A stretch of 64,000 nt of DNA from NCBI RefSeq assembly GCF_040412425.1, contig NC_089749.1:31239813-31303812 (forward strand), given 5' to 3'. The position numbers and the translations under genes are program-made. This stretch comes from Macrobrachium rosenbergii (lineage: Eukaryota; Arthropoda; Malacostraca; Decapoda; Palaemonidae). The notes under the pieces were generated by a model that saw only the letters and a program-made list of their open reading frames with translations, did not search any database and had not been told where the DNA came from. Below are positions 55,001-64,000 of the stretch, in pieces (the first letter of the stretch is position 1; every line of letters begins with the position of its first letter).

Positions 55001-58000
55001 CCTCTGTACTCAGATTCCATCAAAGACAGAAGGCAAAACCAGTATTCCTCTGTACCTCCATGATTCCAGAAGGCTGTATGAATCTGTCCCATCAAAGACA
55101 GAAGGCAAACCAGTATTCCTCTGTACCTCAGATTCCATCAAAGACAGAAGGCAAAACCAGCATTCCTCTGTACCTTGATTCCATCAAAGACAGAAGGGCA
55201 AACCAGTACTCTGTACCTGATTCCATCAAAGACAGAAGGCAAACCAGTATTCCTCTGTACCTGTGATTCCATCAAAAAGACAGAAGGCAAAACCAGTATT
55301 CCTCTGTACCTGTGATTCCATCAAAGACAGAAGGCAAAACCAGTATTCCTCTGTACTCTGATTCCATCAAAGACAGAAGGCAAACCAGTATTCCTCTGAA
55401 CCTACCATGTGAACTTCCATCAAAGACAGAAGGCAAACCAGTATTCCTCTGTACCTCTGACTCCATCAAAGACAGAAGGCAAACCAGTATTCCTCTGTAC
55501 CTGTGACTCCATCAAGACAAAAACTAGTGCAAAAACAAACCAGTATTCTGATTTAATCAAAGACAGAAGGCAAACCAGTATTCCTCTGTACCTCTGATTC
55601 CATCAAAGACAGAAGGCAAACCAGTATTCCTCTGAACCTGTGATTCCATCAAAGACAGAAGGCAACCCAGTATTCTCTGTATGTGATTCCATCAAAGACA
55701 GAAGGCAAAACAGTATTCCTCTGTGATTCCATCAAAGACAGAAGAAACAGTATTCCTCTGTACCTGTGACTGCATCAAAGACAGAAGGCAAGCCAGTATT
55801 TCTGATTCAAAAAGACAGAAGGCAAACCAGTATTCCTCTGTACCTGTGATTCCATCAAAGACAGAAGGCAAACCAGTATTCCTCTGTAACCTCTGATTCC
55901 ATCAAAGACAGAAGGCAAAAACCAGTATTCTGATTCCATGATTCAGACAGGCAAACCAGTATTCCTCTGTACCTGTGATTCCATCAAAGACAGAAGGCAA
56001 ACCAGTATTCCTCTGTATTCCTGATTCCATCAAAGACAGAAGGCAAAACCCAGTAGAAGGCCCTCCTCTGTACCTGTGATTCCATCAAAGACAGAAGGCA
56101 AACCAGTATTCCTCTGTACCTGTGGCATTGCAAACCAGACCATCAAAGACAGAAGGCAAACCAGTATTCCTCTGTACTCTGTCAAAGACAGAAGGCAAAC
56201 CAGTCTGTGATTCCATCAAAGACAGAAGGCAAACCAGTATTCCTCTGTACCTGTGATTCCATCAAAGACAGAAGGCAAACCAGTATTCCTCTGTACCTCA
56301 AAGACAGAATGAAACTAGTTCCATCAAAGACAGAAGGCAAACCAGTATTCCTCTGTACCTGTGATTCCATCAAAGACAGAAGGCAAACCAGTATTCCTCT
56401 GTACCTGTGATTCCATCAAAGACAGAAGGCAAACCAGTATTCCTCTGTACCTGTGACTCCATCAAAAGACAGAAGGCAAACCAGTATTCCTCTGTACCTG
56501 ATCAAAAGACAGAAGGCAAACCAGTATTCCTCTGTAAGATTCCATCAAAGACAGAAGGCAAACCAGTATTCCTCTGTACCTGTGATTCCATCAAAGACAG
56601 AAGGCAAACCAGTATTCCTCTGTACCTGTGATTCCATCAAAGACAGAAGGCAAACCAGTATTCCTCTGTACCTGTGATTCCATCAAAGACAGAAGGCAAA
56701 CCAGTATTCCTCTGTACCTCTGATTCCATCAAAGACAGAAGGCAAACCAGTATTCTCTGTACCTGATTCCATCAAAGACAGAAGGCAAACCAGTATTCCT
56801 CTGTACCTGTGATTCCATCAAAGACAGAAGGCAAACCAGTATTCCTCTGTACCTGTGATTCCATCAAAGACAGAAGGCAAACCAGTATTCCTCTGAACAA
56901 TTCCATCAAAGACAGAAGGCAAACCAGTATTCCTGTGTATTCCATCAAAGACAGAAGGCAAACCAGTATTCCATCAAAAGACAGAAGGCAAACCAGTATT
57001 CCTCTGTACCTGTGATTCCATCAAAGACAGAAGGCAAAACCAGTATTCCCATCAAAGACAGAAGGCAAACCAGTATTCCTCTGTACCTGTGATTCCATCA
57101 AAGACAGAAGGCAAACCAGTATTCCTCTGAACTCTGATTCCATCAAAGACAGAAGGCAAACCAGTATTCCTCTGACCTGTCCATCAAAGACAGAAGGCAA
57201 ACTATTCATTCCATCAAAGACAGAAGGCAAACCAGTATTCCTCTGTACCTGTGATTCCATCAAAGACAGAAGGCAAACCAGTATTCCTCTGAACCTCAGA
57301 TTCAATCAAAGACAGAAGGCAAACCAGTATTCCTCTGTACCTGTGATTCCATCAAAGACAGAAGGCAAACCAGTATTCCTCTGTACCTGAAGGAAACATC
57401 AAAGACAGAAGGCAAACCAGTATTCCTCTGAACCTGTACATCAGATTCCATCAAAGACAGAAGGCAAACCAGTATTCCTCTGTACCTGATTCCATCAAAG
57501 ACAGAAGGCAAACCAGTATTCCTCTGTACCTGTGATTCCATCAAAGACAGAAGGCAAACCAGTATTCCTCTGTACCTGTGATTCCATCAAAGACAGAAGG
57601 CAAACCAGTATTCCTCTGTACCTCTGATTCCATCAAAGACAGAAGGCAAAGTATTCCTCTGTACCAGTATTCCATCAAAGACAGAAGGCAAACCAGTATT
57701 CCTCTGATTCCATCAAAGACAGAAGGCAAACCAGTATTCCTCTGACACCTGTATTCCATCAAAGACAAAGAAGGCAAACCAGTATTCCTCTGTACCTGTG
57801 ATTCCATCAAAGACAGAAGGCAAACCAGTATTCCTCTGTACCTGTGATTCCATCAAAGACAGAAGGCAAACCAGTATTCTCTCTGTACCTGTGATTCCAT
57901 CAAAGACAGAAGGCAAACCAGTATTCCTCTGTACCTGTGATTCCATCAAAGACAGAAGGCAAACCAGTATTCCTCTGTACCATCAAAGATTCCATCAAAA

Positions 58001-61000
58001 AGACAGAAGGCAAACCAGTATTCCTCTGTACCTCTGATTCCATCAAAGACAGAAGGCAAACCAGTATTCCTCTGTACCTCAGATTCCATCAAAGACAGAA
58101 GGCAAACCAGTATTCCTCTGAACCTGTGATTCCATCAAAGACAGAAGGCAAACCAGTATTCCTGTACTGTTCCATCAAAGACAGAAGGCAAACCAGTATT
58201 CTGATTCCATCAAAGACAGAAGGCAAACCAGTATTCCTCTGTACCTGTGATTCCATCAAAGACAGAAGGCAAACCAGTATTCCTCCTCTGTACATTCAAA
58301 AGACAGAAGGCAAACTATTCTGATTCCATCAAAGACAGAAGGCAAACCAGTATTCCTCTGTACCTCTGATTCCATCAAAGACAGAAGGCAAACCAGTATT
58401 CCTCTGTACCTCAGATTCCATCAAAGACAGAAGGCAAACCAGTATTCCTCTGTAGCTCTGATTCCATCAAAGACAGAAGGCAAACCAGTATTCCTCTGTA
58501 CCTGTGATTCCATCAAAGACAGAAGGCAAACCAGTATTCCTCTGTACCTCAGATTCCATCAAAGACAGAAGGCAAACCAGTATTCCTCTGTACCTGTGAT
58601 TCCATCAAAGACAGAAGGCAAACCAGTATTCCTCTGTACCTGTGATTCCATCAAAGACAGAAGGCAAACCAGTATTCCTCTGAACCTGTGACTGCATCAA
58701 AGACAGAATGCAAACCAGTATTCTGATTCCATCAAAGACAGAAGGCAAACCAGTATTCCTCTGTACCTGTGATTCCATCAAAGACAGAAGGCAAACCAGT
58801 ATTCCTCTGAACCTCTGATTCCATCAAAGACAGAAGGCAAACCAGTATTCCTCTGAATTCCATCAAAGACAGAAGGCAAACCAGTATTCCTCTGTACTCT
58901 GATTCCATCAAAGACAGAAGGCAAACCAGTATTCCTCTGTACCTGTGATTCCATCAAAGACAGAAGGCAAACCAGTATTCCTCTGTACCTGTGATTCCAT
59001 CAAAGACAGAAGGCAAACCAGTATTCCTCTGTACCTGTGATTCCATCAAAGACAGAAGGCAAACCAGTATTCCTCTGTACCTGTGATTCCATCAAAGACA
59101 GAAGGCAAACCAGTATTCCTCTGTACCATTCCATCAAAGACAGAAGGCAAACCAGTATTCCTCTGTACTGTGACCATCAAAGACAGAAGGCAAACCAGAT
59201 TCCTCTGTACCTCCATCAAAGACAGAAGGCAAACCAGTATTCCTCTGTACCTGTGATTCCATCAAAGACAGAAGGCAAACCAGTATTCCTCTGTACCTGT
59301 GATTCCATCAAAAGACAGAAGGCAAACAGTATTCCTCTGTAGGCAAAAAGACAGAAGGCAAACCAGTATTCCTCTGTACCTGTGATTCCATCAAAGACAG
59401 AAGGCAAACCAGTATTCCTCTGTACCTCTGATTCCATCAAAGACAGAAGGCAAACCAGTATTCCTCTGTACCTGTGATTCCATCAAAGACAGAAGGCAAA
59501 CCAGTATTCCTCTGTACCTCTGATTCCATCAAAGACAGAAGGCAAACCAGTATTCCTCTGTACCTGTGATTCCATCAAAGACAGAAGGCAAACCAGTATT
59601 CCTCTGTACCTGTGATTCCATCAAAGACAGAAGGCAAACCAGTATTCCTCTGTACCTGTGATTCCATCAAAGACAGAAGGCAAACCAGTATTCCTCTGTA
59701 CCTGTGATTCCATCAAAGACAGAAGGCAAACCAGTATTCCTCTGTACCTGTGATTCCATCAAAGTATTCCTCTGTACCTCAAAGATTCCATCAAAGACAG
59801 AAGGCAAACCAGTATTCCTCTGTACCTCTGATTCCATCAAAGACAGAAGGCAAACCAGTATTCCTCTGTACCTCTGATTCCATCAAAGAGAAGGCAAACC
59901 AGTATTCCACCTCAATTCCATCAAAGACAGAAGGCAAACCAGTTCCTCTGTCCATCAAAGACAGAAGGCAAACCAGTATTCCTCTGTACCTCTGATTCCA
60001 TCAAAGACAGAAGGCAAACCAGTATTCCTCTGTACCTGTGATTCCATCAAAACAGAAGGCAAACCAGTATTCTTCTGTACCTGTGATTCATCAAGACAGA
60101 AGGCAAAACAGTATTCCTCTGTACCATCCATCAAAACAGAAGGCAAACCAGTATTCCTCTGTACCTCTGATTCCATCAAAGACAGAAGGCAAAACAGTAT
60201 TCCTTCCATCAAAGTACCAGTGTGATTCCATCAAAGACAGAAGGCAAACCAGTATTCCTCTGTACTACCTGTGATTCCATCAAAGACAGAAGGCAAACCA
60301 GTATTCCTCTGTACCTCTGATTCCATCAAAGACAGAAGGCAAACCAGTATTCCTCTGTACCTCTGATTCCATCAAAGACAGAAGGCAAACCAGTATTCTT
60401 CTGTACCTCAATTCCATCAAAGACAGAAGGCAAACCAGTATTCCTCTGTACCTCTGATTCCATCAAAGACAGAAGGCAAACCAGTATTCCTCTGTACCTC
60501 TGATTCCATCAAAGACAGAAGGCAAACCAGACCTCTGTATTCCTCTGTACTGTACTCTGATTCCATCAAACAGAAGGCAAAAGTATTCTTCTGCAATTCC
60601 ATCAAAGACAGAAGGCAGTATTCCTCTGTACCTGTGATTCCATCAAAGACAGAAGGCAAAACAGTCCATCAAAAACAGAAGGCAAACCAGTATTCCTCTG
60701 TACCTCTGATTCCATCAAAGACAGAAGGCAAACCAGTATTCCTCTGTACCTCAGATTCCATCAAAGACAGAAGGCAAACCAGTATTCTTCTGTACCTCTG
60801 ATTCCATCAAAGACAGAAGGCAAACCAGTATTCCTCTGTACCTGTGATTCCATCAAAGACAAAAGGCAAACCAATATTCCTCTGTACCTGTGATTCCATC
60901 AAAGACAGAAGGCAAACCAGTATTCTTCTGTACCTCTGATTCCATCAAAAACAGAATGCAAACCAGTATTCTTCTGTACCTCAGATTCCATCAAAGACAG

Positions 61001-62720
61001 AAGGCAAACCAGTATTCCTCTGTACCTGTGATTCCATCAAAGACAGAAGGCAAACCAGTATTCTTCTGAACCTCTGATTCCATCAAAGACAGAAGGCAAA
61101 CCAGTATTCCTCTGTACCTCAGATTCCATCAAAGACAGAAGGCAAACCAGTATTCCTCTGTACCTGTGATTCCATCAAAGACAGAAGGCAAACCAGTATT
61201 CCTCTGTACCTGTGATTCAAAGACAGAAGGCAAAACAATTCCTCCTGTACCTCTGATTCCATCAAAAGACAGAAGGCAAACCAGTATTCCTCTGTACCTC
61301 TGATTCCATCAAAGACAGAAGGCAAACCAGTATTCCTCTGTACCTCTGATTCCATCAAAGACAGAAGATTCCATCAAAGCAAACCAGTATTCCTCTGTAC
61401 CTCTGATTCCATCAAAGACAGAAGGCAAACCAGTATTCTCTCTGTACCTCTGATTCCATCAAAGACAGAAGGCAAACCAGTATTCCTCTGTACCTCTGAT
61501 TCCATCAAAGACAGAAGGCAAACCAGTATTCCTCTGTACCTCTGATTCCATCAAAGACAGAAGGCAAACCAGTATTCCTCTGTACCTGTGATTCCATCAA
61601 AGACAGAAGGCAAAACCAGTATTCCTCTGTACCTCAGATTCCATCAAAGACAGAAGGCAAACCAGTATTCCTCTGTACCTCTGATTCCATCAAAGACAGA
61701 AGGCAAACCAGTATTCTCTCTGTACCTGTGATTCCATCAAAGACAGAAGGCAAACCAGTATTCCTCTGTACCCTCAATTCCATCAAAGACAGAAGGCAAA
61801 CCAGTATTCCTCTGTACCTCAGATTCCATCAAAGACAGAAGGCAAACCAGTATTCCTCTGAACCTCTGATTCCATCAAAGACAGAAGGCAAACCAGTATT
61901 CCTCTGTACCTCAGATTCCATCAAAGACAGAAGGCAAACCAGTATTCCTCTGAACCTCAGATTCCATCAAAGACAGAAGGCAAACCAGTATTCCTCTGTA
62001 CCTGTGATTCCATCAAAGACAGAAGGCAAACCAGTATTCCTCTGTACCTCAGATTCCATCAAAGACAGAAGGCAAACCAGTATTCCTCTGTACCTTGATT
62101 CCATCAAAGACAGAAGGCAAAAGTATTCCTCTCGTATTCCTCTGTACCTCTTGATTCCATCAAAGACAGAAGGCAAAATTATTCAAAGAGACCTCAGTTC
62201 ACCAGTGATTCCATCAAAATAAATTCCATCAAAGACAGAAGGCAAACCAGTATTCCTCTGTACTTGTGATTCCATCAAAGACAGAAGGCAAAACAGTATT
62301 CCTCTGTAACTGATTCCATCAAAGACAGAAGGCAAAACCAGTATTCCTCTGTACCTCTGATTCCATCAAAGACAGAAGGCAAAACAGTATTCCTCTGTAC
62401 CTCTGATTCCATCAAAGACAGAAGGCAAACCAGTATTCCTCTGTACCTGTGATTCCATCAAAGACAGAAGGCAAACCAGTTTCCTCTGTACCTGATTCCA
62501 TCAAAGACAGAAGGCAAAAGTATTCCTCTGTACCTGTGATTCCAAAAGACAGAAGGCAAACCAGTATTCTTCTGTACCTCTGATTCCATCAAAAGAAGGC
62601 AAACCAGTATTCCTCTGTACCTGTGATTCCATCAAAGACAAACAGTATTCCTCTGCCCTCTGATTCCATCAAAGACAGAAGGCAAAAAAGTATTCCTCTG
62701 TACCTGTGATTCCATCAAAG
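34041..62720 (+). repeat. Giant 46-bp satellite array, single orientation
   Basis: Head-to-tail units of 46 bp (for example 58,993 to 59,039) are built from the words ATTCCATCAAAGACAGAAGG and AAACCAGTATTCCTCTG, then a variable linker: TACCTGTG, TACCTCTG or TACCTCAG. Other recurrent variants are TGAACC for TGTACC, GTAGCTC for GTACCTC, CCAATATT for CCAGTATT, and AGCATTC. At 28.7 kb the block equals about 620 units, many of them truncated. Monomer GC is about 43 percent. All units face the same way. Because 46 is not a multiple of 3, each strand shows a rotating set of frames with about one stop per three units; these yield repetitive 60-160-codon frames that are not genes. Each unit has one GTAC, predicting a 46-bp RsaI ladder. 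I do not recognise the family. It would lie in the intron downstream of the homeobox exon. Confidence 0.97.
42900..44110 (+). repeat. Degenerate island inside the satellite array
   Basis: For about 1.2 kb units are still traceable, but with many substitutions and small insertions. Examples are TTTGCAGCTCTGGGTCATCA near 42,910, GAAGCCGGATTCATTTCTTC near 43,027, a stretch with little satellite identity at about 43,660-43,720, and GAACATCAG-type breaks near 43,990. Regular near-consensus units resume sharply at about 44,110. The texture is the same as the frayed outer edges. Confidence 0.8.
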
Positions 62721-63275
62721 AAGGCACAGAATGGTCTAAAACAGAAGGCAAACCATGCGACTGTACCTAATGGACAGAAGGCAAACCATTATGGAAAAGA
62801 CAGAAGGCAAACCAGTATTCTGTATGTATGATAATCAAAGTATGTAAACCAATATTCCTTTGTAAGACCATTAGTTGCAAAATTCATCTGACCTCTGACC
62901 ATAACCAAACCAGTATTCAGCGATTCCACAAAGACAGATTGTTCCTTGAATTACCATGAGGGCTAACTTTTCTGTCTAATCAAAGTGCAAACCAGTATTT
63001 ACTTGTCTTATAAAGACAGGGTGACGACTAGAAAACATAATTTTCCACTTCGCAGAGGTCCAGTTAAACCATAAAACATTTGCAACTAACGGCCTCATTC
63101 TCCATACACACACACATATATATATATATGAATGTTCAATGAATCTCAAAGACAGATCTTGCGTAACCTCTGCCTCTTTGGGGGTTAGTGCCGTCAAAGT
63201 GCAAACCCTCGTCAGGTGCACTGCATGCATTAAAGAGGTCCATCAAAACATAAAACCAGTGTTCGCAGTATCCCT
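62700..63275. repeat. Right frayed edge of the 46-bp satellite
   Basis: After about 62,720 units lose spacing: GGACAGAAGGCAAACCATTA (62,773), AACCAAACCAGTATTCAGCG (about 62,904), AATCAAAGTGCAAACCAGTA (about 62,979), TATAAAGACAGGGTGACG (about 63,009), CTCAAAGACAGATCTTGC (about 63,145), GTCAAAGTGCAAACCCTCG (about 63,194) and GGTCCATCAAAACATAAAAC (about 63,237). Unrelated sequence, including part of a dispersed repeat and a short (CA)/(TA) run at about 63,105-63,129, fills the gaps. Confidence 0.75.
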
Positions 63276-63505
63276 TTGCCACCCCAGCTGCAACCGCTTT
63301 CGTTCCTTTTACTATACCTTCGTTCATATTCTCTTCCATCATACTGTCCATCCTCTCCTAACAGTGGCTTCATAGTGCAACTGCGGGGTTTTCCTCCCGT
63401 TCCACCTTAAAAACCTTTTTACAGTCAATTTCCGTTTCAGCGCTGAATGACCTCATTGGTCCCAGAGCTTAGCTTCTGGCCTAAATTTTGTATTCCATTT
63501 ATATT
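63150..63505 (+). mobile_element. Dispersed decapod-type repeat carrying satellite inserts
   Basis: This is the plus-strand relative of the 911-1,160 copy. Shared order: GTTAGTGCCGTCA, GGTGCACTG, GCAG-x-TCCCTTTG, AGCTGCAACCGCTTTCGTTC, CCTTTTACT, then CTGGCCTAAATTTTG. It additionally has TTTCAGCGCTGAATGACCTC near 63,436. Compared with the left copy it contains extra bases made of satellite words (about 63,194-63,206 and about 63,240-63,262). It is non-coding. Confidence 0.72.
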
Positions 63506-64000
63506 ATATTGCATGATTACTACTGTAGATCCGCAGTGTGCACATTTGTTGTCATTATCATAATTTTTTTGTTTTTCTTTTTATGCCCACATTTAAGAGT
63601 CTTTCTTTTTCGTTGCTCGCTTTTCCTTTTTTCTCATAATATGAGCACCCTTTCTTGTATGCTCCCTAGAAATGGTAATAAAGATATTAATAATAGCAAT
63701 AATTTTGTTGATATAATGTTCTAAGAATATAATTTGATATACTGTGGGTATAAAAAATATGGATAAGTCTTTTTTTATATTATTTCATCTTTTTGTAGTA
63801 GAATGCAAAACTCGCTTGAAAATTTTATTCTATCGATTGCTTTCTTCAGGATTTTATTTTCGCTATTTGATCTCACTTGGATTTAAATATATATGAATTT
63901 GAATTCATTTTATTGCAGTTTTTGTAATACCTTTAAGATTCTGCTCTTCTCTGTTTTTTCTTCGTTAATATTTGTAAAATGTAAAAATTCAGTTTTCACT
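63506..64000. other. No gene seen
   Basis: AT- and T-rich DNA with no satellite words, microsatellite or exon recognised. The fraying does not extend this far. Confidence 0.55.

Noticed and set aside
34041..62720. CRISPR array
   Set aside because: Regular short repeats, but there are no unique spacers: the entire 46-bp period is conserved, and the genome is eukaryotic.
34041..62720. Homology to human satellite II/III because of repeated ATTCC
   Set aside because: ATTCC occurs only twice per 46-bp unit amid unrelated sequence; there is no pentamer periodicity.
34041..62720. Telomeric or subtelomeric repeat
   Set aside because: No TTAGG or TTAGGG runs are present on either strand and non-satellite sequence flanks both sides.

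Overview
This is a gene-poor stretch of an animal nuclear genome. It is most likely from a decapod crustacean: long (AT)n and (CT)n microsatellites are extremely dense, several dispersed-repeat families resemble ones I recall from shrimp, crayfish and crab genomes, and there is one spliced homeobox exon with GT/AG borders. Nothing looks bacterial or viral. No database search was possible, so family names rest on recall and visible motifs.

Layout. 1-32.3 kb is AT-rich intergenic or intronic DNA. It carries about 15 (AT)n tracts, about 12 (CT)n tracts, (ATT)n/(AGT)n tracts, two decayed non-LTR retrotransposon reverse-transcriptase fragments (about 4.4-5.3 kb and 7.3-8.9 kb, both minus strand), a TIR/MITE-like element with a second partial copy (3.2 and 4.2 kb), several foldback elements (0.5, 6.2-6.7, 22.3-22.7, 26.2-26.5 and 26.9-27.8 kb; the 22.3 kb one has tRNA-like arms), and copies of one decapod-type repeat at both ends of the window (0.9-1.2 kb and 63.2-63.5 kb). 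One 83-codon minus-strand reading frame at 1.65-1.9 kb is a weak gene candidate.

The only confident protein-coding feature is a 58-bp internal exon at 33,376-33,433 (+). It encodes [19 protein letters not shown]: the homeodomain recognition helix plus a tail that matches the SHOX/SHOX2 paired-like family. It has a strong polypyrimidine tract and AG acceptor, and an AAAG|GTAAGTG donor. Neither neighbouring exon is visible, so if the gene is intact its introns are at least about 33 kb upstream and 30 kb downstream.

From about 34.04 to 62.72 kb the window is one enormous head-to-tail array of a 46-bp satellite (about 620 units' worth of sequence) in a single orientation, inside what would be the intron downstream of that exon. 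The array is near-perfect in places (for example 58.3-59.1 kb), rich in indels and truncations elsewhere (about 47-55 kb), and interrupted by a degenerate island at 42.9-44.1 kb. At both ends it does not stop cleanly. Short satellite words are scattered through otherwise unrelated sequence (about 32.85-34.04 and 62.7-63.28 kb), including inside the dispersed repeat at the right edge, and the homeobox exon lies within the left frayed zone. This could be real edge decay of a satellite invading a developmental-gene intron, or a consensus/assembly artefact. Separating the two is the main open question.
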